Source: CAWAYR01 sp050250955 (GTDB lineage Bacteria; Acidobacteriota; Vicinamibacteria; Vicinamibacterales; UBA2999). Taken from it: a stretch of DNA of 64,000 bases. Both the position numbers and the translations under genes were made by a program. Of the stretch, positions 50,180-59,254 are shown piece after piece; position 1 is the stretch's first letter, and every line of letters begins with the position of its first letter. The DNA lies in the NCBI GenBank assembly GCA_050250955.1, contig JBFWNR010000002.1, positions 1 to 64,000 of the forward strand, read 5' to 3'. Below the pieces are notes generated by a model, which ran no database searches, was not told the DNA's origin, and saw only the letters and a list, made by a program, of their open reading frames with translations.

Positions 50180-50644
50180 CTAGCGCCCCCGCGCCGGCGC
50201 CGGCTGGGTGAGGATGCCGACCCGCTCGACCCCGCCGGCCTTGAGGCGGTCCATCACCTCGGTGATCTCGTTCAGCTGCACGCCGCCGTCGCCGCGCAGG
50301 AACACCTCGCGCTCCTCGGCGCGGGCCATCGCCTGCCGCATGCGCTCGCTGAGCGCGGTCAGCGGAATGCTCTCGTCGTCGAGGAAGACGCGCTTGTCGG
50401 TGCGGTAGGAGAGCGGCACGGTCACATAGAGCCGGGTGTCGTTCATCCGCGCGGCGCGGGCCGCCACCGGCAGGTTGACCTCGACGCCCTTCTGCAGCAT
50501 CGGCGCCGCCACCATGAAGACGATGAGCAGCACCAGCATGACGTCGACCAGCGGGATCACGTTGATCTCGGCCAGCGACGTGGTCACGCGCCGGCCGCGC
50601 TGGTGCCGGCCGCCGCCGCTCGCCTGGGCCATCACCTTGGGCAT
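50180..50644 (-). CDS. tolR: TolR/ExbD-family biopolymer transporter, 154 aa
   Basis: Single transmembrane helix carrying the proton-relay Asp (EINVIPLVDVMLVLLIVFMVAAPML), then a periplasmic domain (VFLDDESIPLTALSERM, VFLRGDGGVQLNEITEVMDRLKAGG). With TolQ it converts the proton gradient to force. ATG 50644 is 4 bp after the tolQ stop; ATG 50632 is possible. Confidence 0.94.
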   Translation of the reverse strand: MPKVMAQASGGGRHQRGRRVTTSLAEINVIPLVDVMLVLLIVFMVAAPMLQKGVEVNLPVAARAARMNDTRLYVTVPLSYRTDKRVFLDDESIPLTALSERMRQAMARAEEREVFLRGDGGVQLNEITEVMDRLKAGGVERVGILTQPAPARGR

Positions 50645-50648
50645 GGCA

Positions 50649-51416
50649 TCAGCTCCCGAAGTGGCGCTCGGCGATGTTCAGGAACTCGAGCGCGAAGTCG
50701 TCCATCTCGGAGGCCAGCACTTTCACGCGGGCGGTGAAGGCGTTGTAGAAGTAGACGGCGGGCATCGCCGCGAAGAGGCCGACGGCGGTCGCCACCAGCG
50801 CTTCGGCGATGCCGGGAGCGACGACGGCCAGATCGGTCGACCCCTGGGCGCCGATGCCGGCGAAGGCGGTCATGATGCCCCACACCGTGCCGAACAGCCC
50901 GACAAACGGCGCCAGGCTGGCGGTGGTGGCGAGGAAGGTCACCCGGCGCTCCAACTTGTTCACCTCCGCCGACGACGCCCGGAGCAGTGCCCGGTCGAGC
51001 GCCGCCAGGCTCTTCAAGGTTGGACGTGGGGGGGTGGACGTCGGACTGCCGGCCGCTTTCGCGTCCGACCGCAACTGCAGGTTCAACTCAGCATACCCGG
51101 CCTGGAAGACGCCGACGAGCGGACTGTGCTCGAGCGACTTGCAGACCCCCTGCACTTCGGAGAACTTGGCGCTCTTGCGGAAGACCTCGAGGAACGACCG
51201 CGTCTGCCGCTCGGCCTGGGAGAGCGACAGCGCCTTGGACAGGATGATGCCCCAGGAGACCACCGAGAAGGCGACCAGCACGGCCAGCGCCGCTTTGGAC
51301 ACCGGGCTGGCATCGGCGATCAGGTTGACGATGCTGACGGCGCCGCGAACGGGCGCCTCCGCGTCCTGGACCTGTTGCAGGGCCAGGAACAGCCATCCAG
51401 ACGTGCGCAACGACAC
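50649..51416 (-). CDS. tolQ: TolQ/ExbB-family proton channel protein, 255 aa
   Basis: Three transmembrane helices in the MotA/TolQ/ExbB pattern: AALAVLVAFSVVSWGIILSK, the TTASLAPFVGLFGTVWGIMTAF signature, and GIAEALVATAVGLFAAMPAVYFYN. The cytoplasmic loop is longer than average, with an insert rich in Ala, Pro and Thr (AAGSPTSTPPRPTLK). Start choice: GTG 51416; GGAGG sits one base before it but 7 nt before the TTG at 51410, which is therefore a good alternative. First gene of the tol operon, transcribed from the promoter at 51467-51496. Confidence 0.93.
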   Translation of the reverse strand: MSLRTSGWLFLALQQVQDAEAPVRGAVSIVNLIADASPVSKAALAVLVAFSVVSWGIILSKALSLSQAERQTRSFLEVFRKSAKFSEVQGVCKSLEHSPLVGVFQAGYAELNLQLRSDAKAAGSPTSTPPRPTLKSLAALDRALLRASSAEVNKLERRVTFLATTASLAPFVGLFGTVWGIMTAFAGIGAQGSTDLAVVAPGIAEALVATAVGLFAAMPAVYFYNAFTARVKVLASEMDDFALEFLNIAERHFGS

Positions 51417-51466
51417 ACCTCCACCGACAGGGAGTGATGCGCCGCTGGGAACAGCGCGAGTGTGCA

Positions 51467-51496
51467 ACCGTAGCACGTTCTGAGAAATTCTGTCAA
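51467..51496 (-). promoter_or_regulatory. Sigma-70 promoter of the tolQ operon
   Basis: On the minus strand TTGACA (51496-51491) and TACGGT (51472-51467) are spaced 18 bp, with a TGC just before the -10 giving an extended -10. It overlaps the region upstream of recN on the other strand, which has its own TAGAAT box at 51505-51510. Confidence 0.75.
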
Positions 51497-51561
51497 ACTC
51501 ATGATAGAATGGCACTTCCGGTCCCATACCGGCGGTCCACCTCCCCCGGACGACCCACCCG

Positions 51562-53256
51562 ATGCTGCGCTACCTCGCGATCAGCAATCTCGCGGTCATC
51601 GAATCCGTATCGGTCGAGTTTGAACATTCGTTCAACGTCCTGACGGGCGAGACCGGCGCCGGCAAGTCGATGCTGGTCGGCGCGGTCGGACTGCTGCTTG
51701 GCGGTCGCGCCTCGCAGGATCTGGTGCGGACCGGCGAGGACGTCGCGTCGGTCGAAGCCCTGTTCGAGACTCCTGACGGTCGAGAGTTGGCCGTCCGGCG
51801 CGAGATCACCGCCCAGGGCCGCAGCCGCGCCTTCGTCGACGGCCAGCTCACCACCGCGGCGGCCTTGCGGGACATCGTCGCGCGATCGGTCGAACTGCAC
51901 GGCCAGCATGAGCACCAGTTGCTGCTCGACCCCGACACCCATGTGCCGATGCTCGATGCGTGGGCCGACTTGGAGCCACAGGCGGCGGCCGTCTCGGCCG
52001 CATGGGCGATGGTGACCGAGACCGAGCAGGCCCTGGAGCGGGCCGCCATGGACGCCGGGGAGCGGGAAGCCCGGCTGGAGCTGGTCGACTTCCAGCTCGC
52101 CGAGCTCCGCAAGGCGCGGCCGATCGCCGGCGAGGACGACGCGCTGGCGCAGCAGCGGGAGGTCCTGCGGCATGCCGGCCGTCTCCACACCCTCTGCGGC
52201 GAAGCCTACGCCCTGCTCTACGACGACGAGGCGGCCGCCCTCTCCACGCTCGGCCAGGTCTGGAAGCGGGTGGGGGAGCTGGCCGCCATCGACCCGACGT
52301 TCGCGCCGCACGCCGCCGCGCGCGAGGCCCTGAAGGCCCAGCTCGAGGATCTTGCGCTCACCCTCCGCGACTACCAGCAGCGCCTCGACACGTCGCCAGG
52401 GCGCCTGCAGGAGGTCGAAGACCGACTGGCCCTGCTCGAGCGGCTCAAACGGAAGCACGGCCCGACGCTGGCCGAGGTCATCGCCCGTAGCGAACGGCTC
52501 GAGCAGGAGCGCGCCGCGCTCGATGCCGGCCCCGGACACCGCGACGCCGCCGGGCACGCCGTGGCCGCCGCTCACGACCGCTTCCTGCGTGCCGCCCGCG
52601 CGCTGTCGGCCGCCCGTCGCGCCGCCGCACCCGGCCTGGCGCGGGCGGTCGAGCGCGAGCTCGGCGAACTGGCGATGACCGGGACGCGCTTCGAGATCCG
52701 CCTGGTCACCGATGAGGCCCGCAGCGCCTGGCATGCGTGGGGCATCGATCGCGGGGAGTTCTTCCTGGCGCCCAACGTCGGCGAGTCGGCCAAGCCGCTG
52801 GCCCGCATCGCCTCGGGCGGGGAGCTGTCGCGGGTGATGCTGGCCTTCAAGATGCTCGGTGCGGGCAGCCAGCCGCGCCGGACGATGGTCTTCGACGAGG
52901 TCGATGCCGGAATCGGCGGGCGCACGGCCGCGGTGGTGGGGGAGAAGCTGCGCCGCCTCGGCGCCACGACCCAGGTGCTGTGCATCACCCACCTGCCGCC
53001 GATTGCCGCCCAGGCGGCGACGCACTTCGCGATTGCCAAGCACGTCCGCGGCCCCAGGACGGTCACGACCGTCGCCCGGCTCGATCGTGCCGCCCGCGAG
53101 CAGGAACTGGCGCGGATGATGGGCGGGGAAGGCCAGCCGACGCCCCAGCTGCTGGCCGGCGCCCGCGAGCTGCTCGAGCAGGCGAAAGCGAAAGGGGAGC
53201 CCGGGGCGAAAGCGAAAGGCGAAACTGGCTCCAGGGCGAAAGCGAAAGTACGATAA
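51562..53256 (+). CDS. recN: DNA repair protein RecN, 564 aa
   Basis: SMC-like ATPase in double-strand-break repair. Walker A is GETGAGKSMLVGAV, ELHGQHEHQLLL is the typical coiled-coil entry, the signature is ASGGELSRVMLAFK, and Walker B is TMVFDEVDAGIGGRTA. The C-terminal 25 residues are an unusual Lys/Ala/Gly-rich tail encoded by the GGCGAAAGCGAAAG repeat and are not part of the family fold. miaB starts 4 bp downstream. Confidence 0.95.
   Translation: MLRYLAISNLAVIESVSVEFEHSFNVLTGETGAGKSMLVGAVGLLLGGRASQDLVRTGEDVASVEALFETPDGRELAVRREITAQGRSRAFVDGQLTTAAALRDIVARSVELHGQHEHQLLLDPDTHVPMLDAWADLEPQAAAVSAAWAMVTETEQALERAAMDAGEREARLELVDFQLAELRKARPIAGEDDALAQQREVLRHAGRLHTLCGEAYALLYDDEAAALSTLGQVWKRVGELAAIDPTFAPHAAAREALKAQLEDLALTLRDYQQRLDTSPGRLQEVEDRLALLERLKRKHGPTLAEVIARSERLEQERAALDAGPGHRDAAGHAVAAAHDRFLRAARALSAARRAAAPGLARAVERELGELAMTGTRFEIRLVTDEARSAWHAWGIDRGEFFLAPNVGESAKPLARIASGGELSRVMLAFKMLGAGSQPRRTMVFDEVDAGIGGRTAAVVGEKLRRLGATTQVLCITHLPPIAAQAATHFAIAKHVRGPRTVTTVARLDRAAREQELARMMGGEGQPTPQLLAGARELLEQAKAKGEPGAKAKGETGSRAKAKVR
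53181..53248 (+). repeat. Three copies of GGCGAAAGCGAAAG inside the recN 3' end
   Basis: Exact 14-bp copies at 53181-53194, 53205-53218 and 53235-53248 with different spacers, plus a partial GGCGAAAC between the last two. They encode the AKAKG-type tail of RecN. Purine-rich composition contrasts with the surrounding coding sequence, suggesting insertion of a repeat element into the gene end. Confidence 0.85.
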
Positions 53257-53260
53257 CGGT

Positions 53261-54631
53261 ATGGCGCGGAAGTACCTGATCGAAACCTACGGCTGCCAGA
53301 TGAACGTGCACGATTCGGAGCGGATGGCCGGCCTGCTCGAAGCCGCCGGATTCGAACCGACCGATGCCGACGAGGACGCCGATCTGGTGGTCATCAACAC
53401 CTGCTCGGTCCGCGAGAAGGCCGAGGACAAGCTCTACACGCGCCTGGGCGACCTGAAGGGCCTGCGACAGCGGAGTGGCCGCGCCCCGATGGTCGCCGTC
53501 ACCGGCTGCGTCGCCCAGCAGGAAGGCGGGCAGGTCCTGGCCCGCTCGTCGCTCGTCGACGTCGTGGTCGGCACCCAACGGGCCCGGCTCCTGCCGATGC
53601 TGGTCGAGGAAGCGGCCGCCCGTCGCGATGCCGTGCCGCGGGCCGAGGCGCTGGTGGACATCGCGACGCCGTACGACGAGCCGACCTTTCCGTTCGGCCT
53701 GACCCGCCGCGGCGACCCGGTGAAGGGCTTCGTCACCATCGTCGAAGGCTGCAACGACTACTGCGCCTACTGCGTCGTGCCGTACACCCGCGGGCACGAG
53801 CGGATGCGCAGCAAGCGCGAGATCCTCGCCGAAGTCGCGGCGCTGGCGGCCAGCGGCCGGCGCGAGGTGCAGCTGCTCGGCCAGATCGTCAATCACTACC
53901 AGGCGCCCGACGATCCGGCCTGCGACTTCCCGGCGCTGCTCGAGGCGGTGCACGGCGTCGATGGCATCGACCGCATCCGCTTCGCCAGCCCGCATCCGCG
54001 GCACTGCTCGGCGCGGCTGATCGCCGCGCTGCGCGATCTGCCCAAGGTCTGCAAGCACCTGCACCTGCCGGTGCAGTCAGGGTCGTCGTCCGTCCTCAAA
54101 GCGATGCGGCGTCGCCACACCCGCGAGGAGTATCTCGACCTGGTCGGCAGGCTGCGCGACGCCCTGCCGGACATCCAGCTGTCGACCGATATGATCGTCG
54201 GGTTCCCAGGTGAGACGGTCGAGGATTTCGAGCAGACGCTGTCGCTGACCGAGGCGGCGCAGTACCACGGCATGTTCTCGTTCAAGTACTCCCCCCGACC
54301 GAACACGCTCGCCGCGCAGCGCATGGCCGACGACGTCCCCGAGGCGGAGAAGACCCGCCGCATCGTGGTCCTGCAGCAACTGCAGAAGGACATCCAGGCA
54401 CGGCTGCACGCGCAGACCCTGGGACGCACCGTCGAGGTGCTGGTCGACACCACCAGCCGCCGCCGCGCCTGGGAACTGGCCGGGCGCACATCGGGCAACA
54501 CCGTCGTCAACTTCCCCGGCGAACCGGAGTGGCTCGGCCAGTTCGTTCCAGTGCACATCGAGCGCACCGGTGCGTTCGGCGTCTGGGGTCAGCCGGTCGC
54601 GGCGTCGCGCCGCGCCGGCACCGTCGCCTGA
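53261..54631 (+). CDS. miaB: tRNA-2-methylthio-N6-dimethylallyladenosine synthase MiaB, 456 aa
   Basis: Radical SAM methylthiotransferase acting on A37 of tRNAs that read UNN codons. The UPF0004 domain supplies three Cys (TYGCQMN, INTCSVREKAE, VTGCVAQQ). The radical SAM Cys triplet is EGCNDYCAYCVVPYTRG. LPVQSGSSSVLKAM and STDMIVGFPGET are conserved. The TRAM domain is at the C-terminus. In LLGQIVNHY, Ile and His replace the Asn and Ser of the common LLGQNVNSY. Length is normal. Confidence 0.95.
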   Translation: MARKYLIETYGCQMNVHDSERMAGLLEAAGFEPTDADEDADLVVINTCSVREKAEDKLYTRLGDLKGLRQRSGRAPMVAVTGCVAQQEGGQVLARSSLVDVVVGTQRARLLPMLVEEAAARRDAVPRAEALVDIATPYDEPTFPFGLTRRGDPVKGFVTIVEGCNDYCAYCVVPYTRGHERMRSKREILAEVAALAASGRREVQLLGQIVNHYQAPDDPACDFPALLEAVHGVDGIDRIRFASPHPRHCSARLIAALRDLPKVCKHLHLPVQSGSSSVLKAMRRRHTREEYLDLVGRLRDALPDIQLSTDMIVGFPGETVEDFEQTLSLTEAAQYHGMFSFKYSPRPNTLAAQRMADDVPEAEKTRRIVVLQQLQKDIQARLHAQTLGRTVEVLVDTTSRRRAWELAGRTSGNTVVNFPGEPEWLGQFVPVHIERTGAFGVWGQPVAASRRAGTVA

Positions 54632-54647
54632 GAACGCGAGGCTGGAC

Positions 54648-55133
54648 ATGCTCATCGAGATGACGATCAAGGGCCTGACGGTCGACCCGGTGACCAACAT
54701 GCCGATCGTGATTCTGCGCGACGAGCACGATCAGCGCGTGCTGCCCATCTGGGTCGGCGTGTTCGAGGCCAACGCCATCGCGCTGCAGATCGAGAACGTC
54801 CACACGCCCCGGCCGATGACCCACGACCTGCTCAGGAACGTCATCCAGGATCTCCAGGCCGCCGTCGAGAAGGTGGTCGTGTGCGACGTCAAGGACAACA
54901 CCTTCTTCGCGCTGATTCACCTGACGACCCCGTCGGGCCCCGTGGCCATCGACGCCCGCCCCAGTGACGCCATCGCGCTGGCGCTGCGCACGCGGGCACC
55001 GATCCTCGTCGAACCGCACGTCATCGACAGCGCGAAGGCGCTGGACGTGGCGCACGAGAAGGTCGACGGCGAGCGGCTGCACCAGTGGCTGGAGAGCCTC
55101 GACCCGGACGACCTCGGCAAGTACAAGATGTAG
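54648..55133 (+). CDS. Bifunctional nuclease family protein (DUF151), 161 aa
   Basis: Matches the BFN/DUF151 family: PIVILRDEHDQRVLPIWVG, EANAIALQIENV, RPMTHDLLRNVI, IDARPSDAIALALRTRAPI. Some members have DNase and RNase activity; the function in bacteria is mostly unproven. ATG 54648 has GAGG 8 nt upstream, 16 bp after the miaB stop, so recN-miaB-this gene probably form one operon. Confidence 0.9.
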   Translation: MLIEMTIKGLTVDPVTNMPIVILRDEHDQRVLPIWVGVFEANAIALQIENVHTPRPMTHDLLRNVIQDLQAAVEKVVVCDVKDNTFFALIHLTTPSGPVAIDARPSDAIALALRTRAPILVEPHVIDSAKALDVAHEKVDGERLHQWLESLDPDDLGKYKM

Positions 55134-55446
55134 CGGCTAGCGGCTAACGAAGAACCTGCCTTTACTGATCACAGATTGGCGCCCGACTGCTCGGCGCTGC
55201 ACGGCATTACCCTAGGGCGAAGCCAAGAGCCCTGGCTTCCTGCCGCCGGTCGAGCGTGCCGATGTCGGCCGGCCGACATTTCCCCGATCTCTCACATCTT
55301 CAACGACTTACACGTGACAATTTCGGCAATTCCGCGCGGGTGCCGGCGGCTGCCGCTTGACGGACCCAAGCGGCGCTCCTAGAATGACGCCACTCGGCAT
55401 CCCCTCCGAGGTTCCGGCTGCCCACCGCTGGGTGGCCGCAACCGAG
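55134..55446. other. Intergenic region upstream of parA with palindrome and parS-like site
   Basis: No gene is supported in this 313-bp stretch. It starts with TAGCGGCTAGCGGCTAAC repeats at the preceding stop codon. ATGTCGGCCGGCCGACAT at 55262-55279 is a perfect 18-bp palindrome. CACGTG at 55311-55316 sits in a stretch matching parS (TGTTTCACGTGAAACA) at 10 of 16 positions. The parA promoter closes the region. Confidence 0.55.
55357..55385 (+). promoter_or_regulatory. Sigma-70 promoter of parAB
   Basis: TTGACG at 55357-55362, 17-bp spacer, TAGAAT at 55380-55385. Transcription should start near 55392, downstream of the ATG at 55384, which therefore cannot be the parA start; the ATG at 55447 is used. 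Confidence 0.75.
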
Positions 55447-56191
<745 letters not shown>

Positions 56192-56199
<8 letters not shown>

Positions 56200-57007
56200 A
56201 CGCGGCCTCCCGGAAGCCCTGCAGATGCGTCACGACGCCCACTACGTCGAGGCCTTGGCCGCCTCGGCGGCGCCGCCAGTCGGCCGAATGGTGCCGATCG
56301 ACCATGTCGATCCCAACCCCGACCAGCCGCGGCAGGCGATGGGCGACCTCTCGGACCTGGTCGCCTCGCTGACCGAAAAAGGCGTCATCGAGCCGTTGAT
56401 CGTGCGGCAGCGCGGCGCGCGCTACCAGATCATCGCCGGAGAGCGCCGCTATCAGGCGGCGATTCGCGCCGGGATCACCGAGCTCCCGGTCGTCGTACGC
56501 GACGTCGACGACACCGAGATGCTCGAGCTGGCCCTGGTCGAGAACATCCAGCGCAAGGACCTCACCGCGTTCGAAGAAGCCGAGGCGCTGCACAGCCTCA
56601 GCCAGCGCTGTGGCTATACCCACGAGGATCTCGCCAAGCGCCTGGGAAAGTCGCGCACCGCGATCACCGAGTCGCTGTCGCTGACCGCGATCCCGGCCGA
56701 GGTCCGCAAGGTGTGCCGGCTGGCCGATATCTCGAGCAAGTCGATCCTCCTGCAGATCGCCCGACAGGGCGACCACAAGAAGATGCTGGCGCTGGTCGAG
56801 AAGATCGCCACCCAGGGCGCGACCCGCGAACAGCTCCGCAAGGAACAGGACAAGCCCAAGGCCGGCCGCCCGAAGGCGTTCGTGTTCAGCTTCCGTCCGC
56901 CGACCAAGGCGTACAACCTGCGGTTGACGTTCGCGAAGAAGAACGCGTCGAAGGACGAAGTGATCAGCGCCCTCGAGGCCATCCTCGACGACCTGCGCAA
57001 TACCTGA
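56192..57007 (+). CDS. parB: Chromosome partitioning protein ParB, 271 aa
   Basis: Start GTG 56192 with GAGGAGG about 9 nt upstream. PKRGLPEALQMRHDAHYVEAL is a conserved N-terminal motif. The CTPase/ParB-N domain has GERRYQAAIRAG and VENIQRKDLTAFEEAEAL. The HTH is THEDLAKRLGKSRTAITESLSL. A C-terminal dimerisation region follows. ParB spreads from parS sites. Only 77 bp separate its stop from the dif site. Confidence 0.94.
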
Positions 57008-57084
57008 GCAAGGCGATCCGGCAGTTCGGGCCCATGGGTCCAGGCGTCCGCTGAAACGACACGAAGGGCCCAGATTCTTCGCTA

Positions 57085-57112
57085 AGTTTACATAATATAT
57101 ATTATCGGACCC
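57085..57112 (-). other. dif: dif: Xer recombination site for chromosome dimer resolution
   Basis: Reading on the minus strand, 28 bp divide into XerC arm GGGTCCGATAA, centre TATATA and XerD arm TTATGTAAACT. The centre, the XerD arm and the adjoining AA (AATATATATTATGTAAACT) are identical to the right part of Bacillus subtilis dif; compared with E. coli dif about 21 of 28 bases agree. The AT-rich block stands out sharply in a roughly 70% G+C region. It lies between convergent parB and GH57 genes, about 6 kb from a XerD-like gene. dif marks the replication terminus. Confidence 0.88.
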
Positions 57113-57157
57113 ACGATGTTTTGGGCCTGAAACCAGGCTGTGCATGATCTGTGGGTC
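57108..57157. other. Two-stem hairpin beside dif
   Basis: Outer stem GACCCAC (57108-57114) / GTGGGTC (57151-57157), inner stem GCCTG / CAGGC (57125-57138) with loop AAAC. The outer arm shares bases with the XerC arm of dif. It may be a terminator for the convergent parB and GH57 genes or a cruciform that affects Xer access. The remainder of 57008-57188 shows no gene. Confidence 0.5.
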
Positions 57158-57188
57158 GATTCCCCTGGCGCTCGAGGCCGTCGCGCCG

Positions 57189-59222
57189 TCAGGCGCGCCA
57201 GCGGTGTCCGTTGACGGTGCCCGCCGGCACGTCCAGCACCCGGTCCGTGCCATCGCCCGGCACCGACTGGACGATGTGCCCGGCGCCGTCCCTCGCCACC
57301 AGGCGCAGGTGGACCGTCTCCCTCACGTTCACCCGGAGTTCGGCCCAGGTGACGCGGACGGCCCCGTTGGCCAGGGGCCATGTCGACGGCGTTTCGAGCG
57401 GCGTCCGCCGCAGTTCGAGGACGAGGCTCAGCGGCACGTCGGCATCGACGTCGGCCGAGACCGCCAGACCGTCGGCCGTCAGGCCGATCCGCGCGTCGCG
57501 AATCGGCCCGCGCGACATCCGGTGCATCGTGCCCGAGGCCCGCTCGAGGCCGACGGCCCCGGACGTAGCGAAGTACGACCGCGGGTCGCCCGTGCCGTCC
57601 ACGGGTCCCGGATGAACGTGCTCGTCCGGCTCGCGCCGGGTGGTGATGACGCTGCGATGGAGCGCGTCCGGAACGGCTTCGCCGAGGGCGACATAGACGC
57701 GGCTGAGGTGCCGCCGATACAGGGCGTCGAACTCGCGGTCGTGGGCCGACGAGTGGTCGTCGCCGTACCACCAGCACCAGTCGCTGCCTTCGGCGGCCAG
57801 GGCGGCATCCAGGGCGGCGGTCCGGGCCTCCGCCGTGACGTCGGGCCGGGCGTCGATCCGGGCGCGGGCCTGGCCGAGCAGTTCCCAGGCCCGGCGGTCG
57901 TCACGATGGCCGATCCAGATGCCGAAGTCGGCGTTGATCCACGACCCGGCGAATATCGAGCGAAGCTGACGAGGTGGCAGGCCTGACGCCTCCTGCATCG
58001 TCACCGGCCTGAGGTCGGCGGCCTCGACGAGCGCGCGGTACAACGCCCGCAGAAACGGGCGGCCGCCGCCCGAATAGTGCTCCCAGGCGTTTTCGCCATC
58101 GAGGATGACGGGGACGACCGGGTGGGCGACGCCGTCACGGACGGCCCGTTGGCCGGCCTCACGAACCCGCGTCAGGAAGTCGCCGACCGCGGCCTCGGTC
58201 GCCCACCCCTGGTAGGTGAACCCGATCAGGTCCGACAGCGCGTGGTCACGAAAGAGCACGTGCAGCGGGCCAGCCGACGTCTCGAGACGGTGCGGCCGGC
58301 AGCGGGCGCCGGGCGTGAGCGGCTCATCGGAGGCCGAGCGCACCAGGATCTCCTCGTCGGTGGCTGCCCAGCGGAATCCCGCGCGGGCAATCTCGGCCGC
58401 CGCGGCGTCCGAGATACTGCCCTCCGAGGGCCACACGCCCGACGGCACGGCGCCGAACCAGCGGCGATGCGCCGCGACGGCCCGCCGGAGTTGCTCGGCG
58501 GCGTCGTCGGGACGCCGGAACGGCGGGTCCGGCAGCGGGGCCGTCGGGTGCGCCGCCAGGTGGGCGGCGGAGTCGCACAGCAGCGGCAGGATCGGATGGA
58601 AGTACGGCGACGTCGACAGCTCGACGGCCCCCTGCGCCGCGGCCTCGCGATACGCCGGAATGATTCGGCGGAGCAGGTCGAGCTCGAGCGCGCGGAGCTC
58701 GCCCTTGTCCGCCTCGTCGAAGTCACGGGACTTCCCCACCAGCCGCCGGGCCCGCGGATCGGCCGCCATGACCTCCGGGTCGACCCAGGCGAGTTTCTGC
58801 CACACCTGCAAGTCGCGCAGGTCGGCGACGGAGAACGTGGCGCCACGGGCGGCCCGCGCGGCCAGCTCGGCATAGCGGGGGTACGGCTGGACCATCGTCG
58901 GCGCGTGGGCGTGGAAAGCCTCGCGGATGAACCACGCCGCGTCGTCGTCGGCCACCGCGGCGGCGTCGGTGAGGCCGACGACCAGGTGGCGGTCCCAGGT
59001 GCGCTCGGCGGCGTAGGCCTCGACCTGCTCGACCAACGAGGGCACCAGGTTGAAGGTGGCGCGCATCCCCGGCACCGCGGTCACCGTGGTGACCATGCCC
59101 CAGTAGTCTTTGAGCGCGTGCAGCCGCACCCACGGCAGGATCGACTCGCCCGTCCACGGGTCGAGGTAGTACGGCTGGTGCATGTGCCACAGCAGGGCGA
59201 CGCGAACGAGGGGGGCGGTCAT
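57189..59222 (-). CDS. Glycoside hydrolase family 57 protein, 677 aa
   Basis: GH57 signatures: N-terminal LLWHMHQPYYLDP; the catalytic Glu in GVWPSEGSISDAA (about residue 264); the catalytic Asp in ILDGENAWEHY (about residue 374); and WWYGDDHSSAHDREFDALYRRHL. It most resembles cytosolic alpha-amylase or glucanotransferase-like GH57 enzymes acting on alpha-glucans such as glycogen. There is no signal peptide. The C-terminal 130 residues form a beta-rich module. ATG 59222 has AGGAG about 4 nt upstream. It is divergent from lptFG (32 bp between starts) and ends near dif. Confidence 0.88.
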   Translation of the reverse strand: MTAPLVRVALLWHMHQPYYLDPWTGESILPWVRLHALKDYWGMVTTVTAVPGMRATFNLVPSLVEQVEAYAAERTWDRHLVVGLTDAAAVADDDAAWFIREAFHAHAPTMVQPYPRYAELAARAARGATFSVADLRDLQVWQKLAWVDPEVMAADPRARRLVGKSRDFDEADKGELRALELDLLRRIIPAYREAAAQGAVELSTSPYFHPILPLLCDSAAHLAAHPTAPLPDPPFRRPDDAAEQLRRAVAAHRRWFGAVPSGVWPSEGSISDAAAAEIARAGFRWAATDEEILVRSASDEPLTPGARCRPHRLETSAGPLHVLFRDHALSDLIGFTYQGWATEAAVGDFLTRVREAGQRAVRDGVAHPVVPVILDGENAWEHYSGGGRPFLRALYRALVEAADLRPVTMQEASGLPPRQLRSIFAGSWINADFGIWIGHRDDRRAWELLGQARARIDARPDVTAEARTAALDAALAAEGSDWCWWYGDDHSSAHDREFDALYRRHLSRVYVALGEAVPDALHRSVITTRREPDEHVHPGPVDGTGDPRSYFATSGAVGLERASGTMHRMSRGPIRDARIGLTADGLAVSADVDADVPLSLVLELRRTPLETPSTWPLANGAVRVTWAELRVNVRETVHLRLVARDGAGHIVQSVPGDGTDRVLDVPAGTVNGHRWRA

Positions 59223-59232
59223 GCGCTCCTGG

Positions 59233-59238
59233 TACAAT
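59233..59238 (+). promoter_or_regulatory. -10 box of lptFG
   Basis: TACAAT lies 16 nt before the lptFG ATG at 59255, inside the short gap to the divergent GH57 gene. No clear -35 is visible. Confidence 0.5.
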
Positions 59239-59254
59239 CGGCGATCAGCCGCGC

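Noticed and set aside
55384..55386. ATG at 55384 as parA start
   Set aside because: It overlaps the -10 box of the parA promoter and would precede the transcript start; homology begins at 55447.
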